From Paraliobacillus sp044383835 (GTDB lineage: Bacteria; Bacillota; Bacilli; Bacillales; Amphibacillaceae): a DNA stretch of 64,000 nucleotides. The notes beneath the pieces were generated by a model. The model searched no databases and had not been told where the DNA came from. It saw nothing but the letters and a program-made list of their open reading frames with translations. Position numbers and translations under genes: made by a program. The DNA lies in NCBI RefSeq assembly GCF_044383835.1, contig NZ_JBISEP010000001.1:124001-188000 (forward strand), written 5' to 3'. This document shows positions 50,590 through 59,225 of the stretch, one piece after another. Position 1 is the first letter of the stretch; each line of letters begins with the position of its first letter.

Positions 50590-51882
50590 TTACTTGTCTT
50601 TTTTAGCTGGCATAACTTGAAAAACAGTAAGGTTATCATCATTGATCCAATTTTGCAAAAAGGTGTTCGCCTCTTCTATCGTTAATTTATCAAGTGTAGG
50701 TAGTAACTTAAAATAATCAAATCCTAATGTTTTATAATGTATGAATTGTTGAGCCGTTGCTTCTAAACTATTCATGCTACTTAAAATCCCTCCAGTTTTT
50801 TTTCGTTTCATTCGTTCAAATTCTGAAGGTGTTAAAGAAGTATTGTTCCATATTTCGAGTTGCCTTTTTATCACATCAGCTAATTGATCTGGTTTAGTAG
50901 TATTCCCACCAAGTATAGAGAATGCAAAATTCTTTTCTCTATTGGATTCAAAAGAAAAGCTGTCATCAATTAGATCCTGATCATATAATTCATTATAAAA
51001 CGCTCCACTCTTCGAATAGAAATGATCCATGAGCATATCTGCTAACAAGTCATGCTTCATAAAATCACCGTCAACGTGTTGTAAGTTCTCCTTAATACCG
51101 ACCATACATTTCGGGACAGATACAGGCATTTCTAACACCTTATTACGTTCAGCCACATTTGCTGGTTCTTTAGCGAAAGAACGTTCTATTTTGTTTAATG
51201 GTTGAAATGTCTTTTTCTTTTGGTTCACTTCAATTAATTCCATCATCTGCTCAGCTTGAAAATTACCTGCAATAAATAAAATCATATTTGACGGATGATA
51301 AAAGGTTTCATAGCATGTGTACAAATCTTCTTTTGTAATTGCCTGAATCGAATCAACTGTACCAGCGATATCTATTTGCACAGGATGATTGTGATACATA
51401 TTACTAATTGTTCCGAAAAAAGCACGCCAATCTGGTTGGTCATCATACATCCGAATTTCTTGTGCTATAATACCTTTTTCTTTCTCAACTGATTGAACAG
51501 AAAAATAAGGTGCTTGTACAAAATCAAGTAATGTTTCAACATTGCTTTCTATTTCTTCTGTAGCAGAAAAAAGGTATGCTGTTTTTGTAAAGGATGTAAA
51601 AGCGTTTGCTGAAGCGCCACGTTTAGTGAAATCTTGAAAAACATCACGATCTTCTTTTTCAAACAGTTTGTGTTCTAGAAAATGAGCAATCCCATCAGGA
51701 ACCGTAATTATTTCATTTTGATTGATTGGCGTAAAGGACTGATCGATCGAACCATAATCTGTCGCAAAAATAGCAAATGTTTTCGACATCTCTGGCTTAG
51801 GTAACAAATATACTTCTAGACCATTAGCTAAATGATTGGAATACAACGTTTCTTTTAGTTGCTCATAATATTGTTTATTCAT
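50590..51882 (-). CDS. ymfH: M16-family zinc protease YmfH
   Basis: A 430-residue M16B peptidase subunit with the inverted zinc motif HXXEH seen as HFLEHKLFE (about residues 68-76) and the distal Glu in EKGIIAQEIRMY (about 134-145). It is the catalytic half of a heterodimer with YmfF, which overlaps it by eight bases. Substrates are unknown in this lineage; related pairs process exported peptides. RBS AAGGGG lies inside the end of ymfF. Confidence 0.92.
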   Translation of the reverse strand: MNKQYYEQLKETLYSNHLANGLEVYLLPKPEMSKTFAIFATDYGSIDQSFTPINQNEIITVPDGIAHFLEHKLFEKEDRDVFQDFTKRGASANAFTSFTKTAYLFSATEEIESNVETLLDFVQAPYFSVQSVEKEKGIIAQEIRMYDDQPDWRAFFGTISNMYHNHPVQIDIAGTVDSIQAITKEDLYTCYETFYHPSNMILFIAGNFQAEQMMELIEVNQKKKTFQPLNKIERSFAKEPANVAERNKVLEMPVSVPKCMVGIKENLQHVDGDFMKHDLLADMLMDHFYSKSGAFYNELYDQDLIDDSFSFESNREKNFAFSILGGNTTKPDQLADVIKRQLEIWNNTSLTPSEFERMKRKKTGGILSSMNSLEATAQQFIHYKTLGFDYFKLLPTLDKLTIEEANTFLQNWINDDNLTVFQVMPAKKDK

Positions 51883-53161
51883 GATTATCCCCTTCCTGAG
51901 TTGTCAACAAATAAACGGTATCTAAATGTAACTTATTCGCTACTTCAATCAGATCGGACTTAGATACACGATGTATTTGCGTTAAAATTTCTGAAGGTGT
52001 AAGCTCAATGTTTGCTAATACTTGATGGTAAAATAGTTCAACAAGTCCATTCGGATGATCAATGGTTTCTTTCCATTGGTTTTCCACTTGTTTTTTTGAT
52101 TGCTCCATATCCTCTTCAGTAAACTCACCTTTTTTCATCGATTCCATCTGCTCCAAAATAATCTGCTTCGCTTTTTGATAATCTTCAGGTGCAATTCCGC
52201 TAAAAACAAGTAATAAACCTTTGTGACTTTCAAATCTTGAAGCTGCGTAATAAGCTAGACTATTTTTTTCTCTTACATTAATAAAGAGCTTAGAACTTGG
52301 AAAACCACCAAAGACACCATTAAATACTTGGAGTGCAGGATAAAGCGGATCGCCATAAGTAATGTCCGTCCTAAATCCAAGATGTAATTTTGCTTGTTGC
52401 ACATTTTGTTGCTCTACAATCTCTTTTGGAGAATTAACACGATGGGATTCCACACTAATATTTATCTCATTCATGCTTCTTACTTGGTTAAAGTATGAGC
52501 TGATTGTATCTTCTACATTTATAGATGATAAATCACCTAAAACATAGATATCCATTTGATCTTGATTGAGTAACGTTTGATAGTAAGCGTATAGATTTTG
52601 TTCATTAATATGCTCCAAATCATCTTCATACCCATGAACATGCAAGCGATAGTCTTCTTTTTGACACATTTCATCAATTAATCGCATGTTTGCATAACTC
52701 ATTTTATTATCAATAATAGAGTGAATCTTTTGTTTTAATGTCTGTTTCTCCCTAGCTACAACAGTTTCATCAAACGATTCATCAGTCCGTTTCGGTGAAA
52801 AAATTACCTCATGTAAAAGTTTAACTGATTCATCAAAGATATTAGTAGTCGTGTTTAGGTAAGATTGATTAGCAATTTCCATTCGGAATGTCAGAATATG
52901 ATTGTTTCCTTTTTTTGCTCCATCAATATTTAGTTCTGCTCCATAAAGGTTATCTAATGCTTGGCGAAGCTCATTTCGACTAGGGTTGGAGCTAGTTCCT
53001 TGCTGTAAAACAAACGGTAATAATGCCCTTTTTGTTATCGATTCTTTTATAAGCGGCGCTCTAAATTTTAATACGATATGAATCGTTTTAAATTTTTTCG
53101 TATTGACCATGTGTAATCGAAAACCATTCTGTTTAACAATTGTTTCATTTAAAATAGACAA
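51875..53161 (-). CDS. ymfF: M16-family protease-like subunit YmfF (no zinc motif)
   Basis: A 428-residue M16 protein lacking the HXXEH motif: the equivalent place reads LLPFVLQQGTSSN. It keeps the fold signatures ELRQALDNLYGAEL and FNGVFGGFPSSKLFINVREKNSLAYY, the latter being the substrate-binding R/Y motif. Typical of M16 pairs where one subunit binds and the other cuts, so this is expected rather than decay. AGGAGGCATCAAG precedes the start. Confidence 0.9.
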   Translation of the reverse strand: MSILNETIVKQNGFRLHMVNTKKFKTIHIVLKFRAPLIKESITKRALLPFVLQQGTSSNPSRNELRQALDNLYGAELNIDGAKKGNNHILTFRMEIANQSYLNTTTNIFDESVKLLHEVIFSPKRTDESFDETVVAREKQTLKQKIHSIIDNKMSYANMRLIDEMCQKEDYRLHVHGYEDDLEHINEQNLYAYYQTLLNQDQMDIYVLGDLSSINVEDTISSYFNQVRSMNEINISVESHRVNSPKEIVEQQNVQQAKLHLGFRTDITYGDPLYPALQVFNGVFGGFPSSKLFINVREKNSLAYYAASRFESHKGLLLVFSGIAPEDYQKAKQIILEQMESMKKGEFTEEDMEQSKKQVENQWKETIDHPNGLVELFYHQVLANIELTPSEILTQIHRVSKSDLIEVANKLHLDTVYLLTTQEGDNHE

Positions 53162-53234
53162 CTTGATGCCTCCTTATCCTTCATACAGATTCCAAATCTT
53201 TTTTCTTATTATACCCTTAGAACTCATTCTATCG

Positions 53235-53270
53235 AAAAAAGAGCCCGGTAACAATTACCAGACTCTTTTT
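53235..53270 (-). terminator. Terminator of the nucleoside transporter operon
   Basis: Arms AAAAAGAG..GGTAA / TTACC..CTCTTTTT with two internal mismatches; U tract present. Confidence 0.78.
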
Positions 53271-53283
53271 CTCATCAATATAT

Positions 53284-54243
53284 TTAACGTGTCCCTTTAA
53301 TATAAGGCTGGCCGTTAGCTTTCGGAGCCTCTGCTCGTCCAATAAATCCTGCTAATGCAAGAATGGTTAATACGTATGGAGCAATCGTCAGATAAACTTT
53401 AGGTACATCAGCTAAAAACGGTACATTTGCACTAATAACACTCAAGCTTTGTGCAAAACCAAAGAACAATGCGGCACCTAAAGCACCTAAAGGATGCCAT
53501 TTTCCAAAGATTACTGCCGCCAAAGACATGAAACCTTGTCCCACAATGGTTGAAGCCGAGAAATTAAGTGCGATTGTAAGTGCAAAGACAGAACCACCTA
53601 AACCACCAAACGCACCGGACAACATCACAGCAATATAACGCATTCTATATACATTAATCCCATTTGTGTCTGCAGCCATTGGGTGTTCCCCTACAGATCG
53701 GAGCTGTAAACCGAAAGCAGTCTTATAAAGAACAAACCAAGAAATAACTGCTAAAGCAATTGCTAGAAATGAGGTGTAATACGCCCCTGAGAAGAACATA
53801 TCTCCTATAATTGGTATGTCAGATAAGATAGGTACATTTTTAGAGTAGAAAGGCTGAGTTACCATATCTGTTTGTCCTTTACCATACCATTGCTTCGTTA
53901 AGAATACACCTAAACCTAACGCAAGAAAGTTGATTGCCACACCACTTACTACTTGATCTGCTCGTAAAGAAACAGATGCCACAGCATGCAATAAGGAAAA
54001 GATAGAAGAAACAATAGCAGCAACAAGAATGGATAGCCAAGGTGTAGCTGCACCAAACATGTCAGCAAACGTCAAGTTGAATACGATCCCGACAAAAGCA
54101 CCCATCACCATTAAACCTTCTAAGCCAATGTTTACAACACCAGATCGCTCACTAAATACTCCTCCAAGTGCTGTAAAAATTAGTGGAGCAGAATAGAACA
54201 ATGCAATTGGTATAATTGATTGTAATATATCTATAATTGCCAT
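53284..54243 (-). CDS. nupQ: Nucleoside ABC transporter permease NupQ
   Basis: A 319-residue inner-membrane permease of the BMP-type nucleoside importer (BPD_transp_2 family), about nine membrane segments. The cytoplasmic loop SVGEHPMAADTNGINVYRMR is the EAA-like coupling motif. N-terminal TALGGVFSERSGVVNIGLEG is family-typical. It starts one base after nupP ends, in one operon with nupN, nupO and nupP. In B. subtilis nupNOPQ (yufNOPQ) imports guanosine. Confidence 0.9.
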   Translation of the reverse strand: MAIIDILQSIIPIALFYSAPLIFTALGGVFSERSGVVNIGLEGLMVMGAFVGIVFNLTFADMFGAATPWLSILVAAIVSSIFSLLHAVASVSLRADQVVSGVAINFLALGLGVFLTKQWYGKGQTDMVTQPFYSKNVPILSDIPIIGDMFFSGAYYTSFLAIALAVISWFVLYKTAFGLQLRSVGEHPMAADTNGINVYRMRYIAVMLSGAFGGLGGSVFALTIALNFSASTIVGQGFMSLAAVIFGKWHPLGALGAALFFGFAQSLSVISANVPFLADVPKVYLTIAPYVLTILALAGFIGRAEAPKANGQPYIKGTR

Positions 54244-55290
54244 TTATTTCTCCTCCTTTCTCATGCGTAATAAAGCCCAGCGAATAATATAACTTGATGC
54301 GACAAAAAAGATGATTAATGCAATAACGATCTCTACTAGTTCAGACGGCACACCAGCAGACGTAGGCATATTCAACGCCCCTATTTTTAATATACCGAAT
54401 AAAAAAGCTGCAATTACCGTCCCAAAAGCTGTATTACCTCCTAATAATGCAACAGCAATCCCATCAAAACCTAAGTTAGTAAAAGCAGAATGCGTAGGCA
54501 TATAACCAAATGTCCCCAATCCTTCCATTGCACCTGCTAAACCAGCGAATGCACCTGAGATTACCATAGATATGATAATGTTTTTCTTAACATTCATACC
54601 AGCATATTTGGATGCATGTGGATTAAATCCAACTGCTTTAAATTCATAACCAGAACTCGTTTTTTCTAGAATAAACCACATAATAAACGCCATAATAAAT
54701 GCTACAATAATTCCATAGTGCATCCTAGAGTAATCAGTCAATTCCATAATCCAATTGGATGCAAGCGATGCTGTATCCGCAACACGATCGGAAGCATCTC
54801 CACCGTCACTAATTACATTTCTGATCATGTAATTAGAAACGTGCAAAGCAATATAATTCATCATAATCGTTATAATTACTTCATGGACACCCTTCGTCGC
54901 CTTTAATAATCCAGGTAAAAATCCCCAAAGTGCTCCAGCGAAGCCAGCAGCTAATATAGCTAATGGTAAATGAATAATCATAGGAGCTTCAATGCTCGAT
55001 CCGACCCATACAGCCGCAACCCAACCAACGATAACTTGCCCCTCTGCTCCAATATTAAACAAACCACTTCTAAAAGCAAAGGCAACAGCTAATCCAGTTA
55101 GAATATATGGTGTAACTTGACGAATGGTTTCGCCAAAGAAATAACTGTTACCAAAAGCACCGTCCCATAATGCTAGATAGCCTTCAATAGGATTATATCC
55201 AAAAGCAAACATGATAATCGCACCAGCTACCAACCCAAGTAATACGGAAATGATTGGTACTAATAGGTTAAATAATCGATTAGAAAACAT
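54244..55290 (-). CDS. nupP: Nucleoside ABC transporter permease NupP
   Basis: A 348-residue permease, paired with NupQ. About nine membrane segments; GLAVAFAFRSGLFNIGAEGQ and the coupling loop AVGFNPHASKYAGMNVKKN are present. Its start overlaps the stop of nupO by one base, showing tight coupling. Substrate assignment follows the B. subtilis guanosine transporter and is by homology only. Confidence 0.9.
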   Translation of the reverse strand: MFSNRLFNLLVPIISVLLGLVAGAIIMFAFGYNPIEGYLALWDGAFGNSYFFGETIRQVTPYILTGLAVAFAFRSGLFNIGAEGQVIVGWVAAVWVGSSIEAPMIIHLPLAILAAGFAGALWGFLPGLLKATKGVHEVIITIMMNYIALHVSNYMIRNVISDGGDASDRVADTASLASNWIMELTDYSRMHYGIIVAFIMAFIMWFILEKTSSGYEFKAVGFNPHASKYAGMNVKKNIIISMVISGAFAGLAGAMEGLGTFGYMPTHSAFTNLGFDGIAVALLGGNTAFGTVIAAFLFGILKIGALNMPTSAGVPSELVEIVIALIIFFVASSYIIRWALLRMRKEEK

Positions 55291-56819
55291 TACCGGTCAC
55301 CTACCTTCTGCTTCTTACTTCCAGCCATTAACAATCCAAGTTCTTGTTCATCAGTTTCTTCAGGCTTAACATTTGCAACAATATTCCCATCAAACATTAC
55401 TGCAATTCGATCACTAACGTTTAGAATTTCATCTAATTCAAAAGATAAAAGTAAGACAGCTTTTCCTTTATCTCTTTCTTCAATTAACTTTTTATGAATG
55501 AATTCAATCGCACCAACGTCTAATCCTCGAGTAGGCTGAGCAGCAATTAGTAAATCTGGAGAACGATCAACTTCACGTGCTATAATCGCTTTTTGTTGGT
55601 TTCCACCAGATAATGCTTTAGCTTGTGTATATGGACTTGGTGTTCGAACGTCATACTCATCAATCAAACGATTAGCATAATCATATATTTTCTTAAAAGA
55701 TAAAATACCCATATTTGAAAAAGGTTTTTGATAATAGCTTTGTAAAACCATATTCTCACCAATTGCATAATCTAATACAAGTCCAAATTTATGTCGATCC
55801 TGTGGAATGTGAGCAATACCTGATTCTGTAATCTTTCTAGGAGATAAGTTAGTAATATCTTTCCCACCAAGATTTATTTTTCCTTTTTCGACTTTTCGAA
55901 GTCCAGTTAATGCTTCGATTAATTCTGTTTGACCATTTCCGTCAATACCAGCTATCCCAACAATTTCTCCAGCTTTAACAGATAGGTTAAGGCCTTTAAC
56001 CATTAAGGCATTACGAATATCTTTCACTTCAAGGCCTTCTACTTTTAATATTTCTTCTTTAGGTTGTGCTGGCGTTTTTTCTGTTTTGAAGCTTATTTCT
56101 CTTCCTACCATTAACGAAGCTAATTCATTTGGATTGGAATCCTTCACATTAACTGTACCAATTCCTTCCCCTTTTCGAATAACAGTACAACGATCACACA
56201 CTTCCATAATCTCTTTTAATTTATGTGTGATTAAAATAATTGAAATGCCTTCTTTAATTAAAGATTTCAATATTTTCATCAATTCCTTAATTTCTTGTGG
56301 GGTTAAAACCGCCGTTGGTTCATCAAGAATTAAAATTTCCGCACCACGATAAAGCGTTTTTAAAATTTCAACACGTTGTTGCATACCTACGGATATATCA
56401 CGAATTTTGGCTTTTGGATCGACGTCTAACCCATATTTTTCGGACAATTCAACAATCTCTTGTTCCGCCCGTTTTGTATCAACAACTAAACCATTTTTAG
56501 GTTCGCTACCTAAAATAATGTTTTGAGTTACAGTAAAGGTATCAACGAGCATAAAATGTTGATGCACCATTCCAATCCCTAGCTCATTGGCAATATTTGG
56601 ATCAGTTATTTTAACCGTATCACCTTTTACACGTATCTCTCCTTGCTCTGGTTGGTAAAGACCAAAAAGCACGTTCATTAATGTAGACTTACCAGCCCCG
56701 TTTTCTCCTAAGAGAGCGTGAATCTCTCCTTGTTTCACTTGAAGGTTTATATTATTGTTAGCAACGATACCAGGAAATTCTTTACGTATTCGAAGCATTT
56801 CAATTACATAATTCTCCAT
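55290..56819 (-). CDS. nupO: Nucleoside ABC transporter ATPase NupO (two ABC domains)
   Basis: A 509-residue double ATPase. Domain 1: Walker A LLGENGAGKSTLMN, signature DISVGMQQRVEILK, Walker B LILDEPTAVLTP. Domain 2 has a degenerate Walker A (GIDGNGQTELIEAL, GNGQT in place of GxGKS) and the signature ALSGGNQQKAIIAREV. This asymmetric pattern is usual for sugar/nucleoside-type ATPases. Follows nupN after a 160-base gap with two hairpins. Confidence 0.93.
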   Translation of the reverse strand: MENYVIEMLRIRKEFPGIVANNNINLQVKQGEIHALLGENGAGKSTLMNVLFGLYQPEQGEIRVKGDTVKITDPNIANELGIGMVHQHFMLVDTFTVTQNIILGSEPKNGLVVDTKRAEQEIVELSEKYGLDVDPKAKIRDISVGMQQRVEILKTLYRGAEILILDEPTAVLTPQEIKELMKILKSLIKEGISIILITHKLKEIMEVCDRCTVIRKGEGIGTVNVKDSNPNELASLMVGREISFKTEKTPAQPKEEILKVEGLEVKDIRNALMVKGLNLSVKAGEIVGIAGIDGNGQTELIEALTGLRKVEKGKINLGGKDITNLSPRKITESGIAHIPQDRHKFGLVLDYAIGENMVLQSYYQKPFSNMGILSFKKIYDYANRLIDEYDVRTPSPYTQAKALSGGNQQKAIIAREVDRSPDLLIAAQPTRGLDVGAIEFIHKKLIEERDKGKAVLLLSFELDEILNVSDRIAVMFDGNIVANVKPEETDEQELGLLMAGSKKQKVGDR

Positions 56820-56860
56820 CCATCTTCACTCCTTATACGGAAAATGTATGATAAAATCAC

Positions 56861-56946
56861 CAAATGAAAAGGGGAGAGTAATTTCTTTTCATTTGAAGAC
56901 TTCACAGATTAGTAGAGATAAAAAAGGCTAGAAAATCTCTAGCCTT
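56861..56946 (-). terminator. Two stem-loops between nupN and nupO
   Basis: Distal hairpin CAAATGAAAAG / CTTTTCATTTG (56861-56895) and proximal hairpin AAGGCTAG / CTAGCCTT (56924-56946) with a U tract. The proximal one is a leaky terminator or mRNA-stabilising structure, letting the binding protein be made in excess over the transporter. Confidence 0.7.
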
Positions 56947-56981
56947 CAGAAAATTTAAAGCATGTTAAGATTTGTTACATA

Positions 56982-58094
56982 TTATAATGCTTCAAGATAT
57001 GTTTTTAATTCTTCATCAGTAGATGGAACAGCTACATCACCATTAAGAATTTTTTCTTTCCAATCTTGAACAGCTGTATCAATTTCGTCTGTGTAAGCTT
57101 CTTCATTCGTATCCGCTACACCAATACCTTCTTCTTCAATACCAAATGTAAGAATTTCGCCACCTGGGAATTCACCATTAAGTGCTTGATTAGAAACAGT
57201 TTGTACAGCAGTATCCACACGTTTTATCATAGAAGTAAGTGTTACGTTAGTATCATTAATTGCACCTTCATCATGTTGGTCACGGTCTACACCAATTACC
57301 CAAACGTTTCGATCAGGATCGCCATTTTTAATATCTTTCGCTTGTGCAAATACACCATTACCAGTAGCACCAGAAGAGTGATAAATTACATCAACATCAT
57401 TGTTATACATATTTGCCGCAATTGCTTTACCTTTATCAGGAGCTGCAAATGATTCAGCATAATCTACTTCTACTTTAATTTCGGGATCAACGGAAGCTAC
57501 ACCAGCAACAAAACCAGCTTCAAACTTCTTGATCAAATCACTTTCTTCCCCACCAATAAAGCCAACTTTTCCTGTTTCAGATTTCATTGCAGCTGCAACA
57601 CCAACTAAGAATGAACCTTGATGCTCAGCAAATGTAATACTCGCTATATTGTCGCCTTCAACAACAGAGTCGACAATTGCAAAATGTGTATCTGGATTTT
57701 GACTAGCAACCTCATCTAATGCCTCCGCTAATTTAAAACCTACACCAAAGATTAAATTAAAATCTTGCTTCACTAAACGATTTAAGTTAGGTAAAAAATC
57801 TGCATCTTGATCAGATTGTGCATAATCGTATCCAACCTTCTCCTCTAAACCATGCTCCTCACCAAATGCTTCTAAGCCTTCCCACGATGATTGGTTAAAT
57901 GATTTGTCATCTACTCCACCAACATCTGTAACCATAGATACTTTAAAATCCGTTGTTTCTTCTGATGCTTTTTCGTCTGATCCATCTGTACCTTCGTCTT
58001 TCTTGTCAGTATCATCTGAACCGCCGCAAGCACTTAAAACTAAAACAGCACTAAGCAGTAAACCAAACAATAATAATAAACGATTTTTCTTCAT
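56982..58094 (-). CDS. nupN: Nucleoside-binding BMP-family lipoprotein NupN
   Basis: A 370-residue substrate-binding lipoprotein. Signal peptide with lipobox LSAC (Cys22), a linker rich in Asp, Glu and Lys, then the BMP (PnrA-like) domain: VTDVGGVDDKSFNQSSWEG (family hallmark), IFGVGFKLAEALDEVA, GFIGGEESDLIKKFEAGF and IYHSSGATGNGVF. First structural gene of the operon, 100 bases behind the GntR regulator. Confidence 0.93.
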   Translation of the reverse strand: MKKNRLLLLFGLLLSAVLVLSACGGSDDTDKKDEGTDGSDEKASEETTDFKVSMVTDVGGVDDKSFNQSSWEGLEAFGEEHGLEEKVGYDYAQSDQDADFLPNLNRLVKQDFNLIFGVGFKLAEALDEVASQNPDTHFAIVDSVVEGDNIASITFAEHQGSFLVGVAAAMKSETGKVGFIGGEESDLIKKFEAGFVAGVASVDPEIKVEVDYAESFAAPDKGKAIAANMYNNDVDVIYHSSGATGNGVFAQAKDIKNGDPDRNVWVIGVDRDQHDEGAINDTNVTLTSMIKRVDTAVQTVSNQALNGEFPGGEILTFGIEEEGIGVADTNEEAYTDEIDTAVQDWKEKILNGDVAVPSTDEELKTYLEAL

Positions 58095-58193
58095 TTCTAT
58101 ACCCCCAATGATATTGTTAAATTTAAAACAAATAAAAAATGTTAGTTATACCCGAGATTGATGCAGACACCACCTCCTCAAAGTCAACTAAAA

Positions 58194-58919
58194 TCAAATT
58201 CTTCTCCGAACGACATAGAACTGAAATACATCTGGTCTAAAATAATTCTCTGATATAAGAATTGGTTCGTCTGATTCGGTGTAATGAATTTGCTTTAGCA
58301 GCAATAATGCTTGGTCTGGTTGACAGTTTAATATCGGTGAAATATTCGAGTCAAAACTGATTGGTTCAATAAACGCTACAGCATAAGTGATTTTCTTGTT
58401 GCTGTAATCTTCTAACAGTTGAAAAATGGAATGTTTACTATGTATTTGCTCCATCGGCATCAACTTATGATCAACTTTATCAATACAATAAACAACAGGT
58501 TCTCGATCAGCCGTTCGCACACGCTCTATTTTCGCTATATTGCCAAGGGTACCGTCCTGAAAATGTTTTAAATCGCTGTTGTCTGGTTCGACAATTTCCG
58601 CAGACACATACTGTGTACCCGGCGTTTTTCCAGCGTTGCTAATCATTTGAGTGACACTACCTAATTGTTCAATTCCTGAAGAGAAAATGGGCTGTGAGTT
58701 AACAAACAATCCTACACCTGCACGATTTAAAATAATTTGATCTTTCATTAACTGCTGAAGGACTGCTTTCATCAGCTGTTTTGAAACACCATACCTTTCA
58801 GCAAGTGTAAGTACTGATGGCAGCTTTTTTTTCCTTTGAATTGCATTGTTTTCTATATCTTGTTTTATTGCCAACGATAGTTTTTGAAATGCATCATCCC
58901 ATTTTGTTTCTATTGACAT
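58194..58919 (-). CDS. ymfC: GntR/HutC-family regulator YmfC
   Basis: A 241-residue repressor with an N-terminal winged helix (LPSVLTLAERYGVSKQLMKAVLQQL, shown as the HTH at about 33-57) and a C-terminal UTRA ligand-binding domain (about 80-238). It lies directly upstream of nupN, so it probably controls nucleoside uptake; in B. subtilis ymfC is next to spoIIIE without the transporter. The ligand is unknown. GGAGG precedes the ATG. Confidence 0.9.
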   Translation of the reverse strand: MSIETKWDDAFQKLSLAIKQDIENNAIQRKKKLPSVLTLAERYGVSKQLMKAVLQQLMKDQIILNRAGVGLFVNSQPIFSSGIEQLGSVTQMISNAGKTPGTQYVSAEIVEPDNSDLKHFQDGTLGNIAKIERVRTADREPVVYCIDKVDHKLMPMEQIHSKHSIFQLLEDYSNKKITYAVAFIEPISFDSNISPILNCQPDQALLLLKQIHYTESDEPILISENYFRPDVFQFYVVRRRI

Positions 58920-59190
58920 TCATAAACCTCCAGTATTTACACCGTATCAATATTGTCAAACATTAATATAACATTATTAATTCGATAAATAAATACTAAA
59001 TAGAACATGTGACTGATGAAAACGATAACATTCGTCATAATCATAATGAAAGCGCTGCATTTTTAGTAGGACGTCCAACGTCATCATTGTTTTGAAAACG
59101 GTATCATCGTTACAATTACATTTTAAAGGTTGGACGTCTGATAAGTCAATATATTTTACTATTCTTTTTCTATTTTTTAAATAAAAAACA
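58920..59190. other. Intergenic stretch between ymfC and spoIIIE with a long-range inverted repeat
   Basis: No gene seen. GACGTCCAAC (59070-59079) and GTTGGACGTC (59129-59138) are a perfect 10-base inverted repeat 49 bases apart; between and around them GAAAACGATAACA and GAAAACGGTATCA are similar direct repeats. It could be an operator pair or part of a small RNA; no promoter or terminator of its own is clear. Confidence 0.45.
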
Positions 59191-59211
59191 CTACCTTAAT
59201 CATTAAGGTAG
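59191..59211 (-). terminator. Terminator of spoIIIE
   Basis: Arms CTACCTTAAT / ATTAAGGTAG around a single C, followed by UUUUUUAUUU in the minus transcript. Confidence 0.88.
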
Positions 59212-59225
59212 CGATTTTTACATAC

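Noticed and set aside
51875..53161. Missing HXXEH zinc motif in YmfF taken as gene decay
   Set aside because: M16 peptidases commonly work as one active and one inactive subunit; the R/Y motif is intact and YmfH has the zinc site.
55290..56819. Degenerate second Walker A in NupO as a loss-of-function sign
   Set aside because: Asymmetric ATP sites are the norm in this double-ATPase family.
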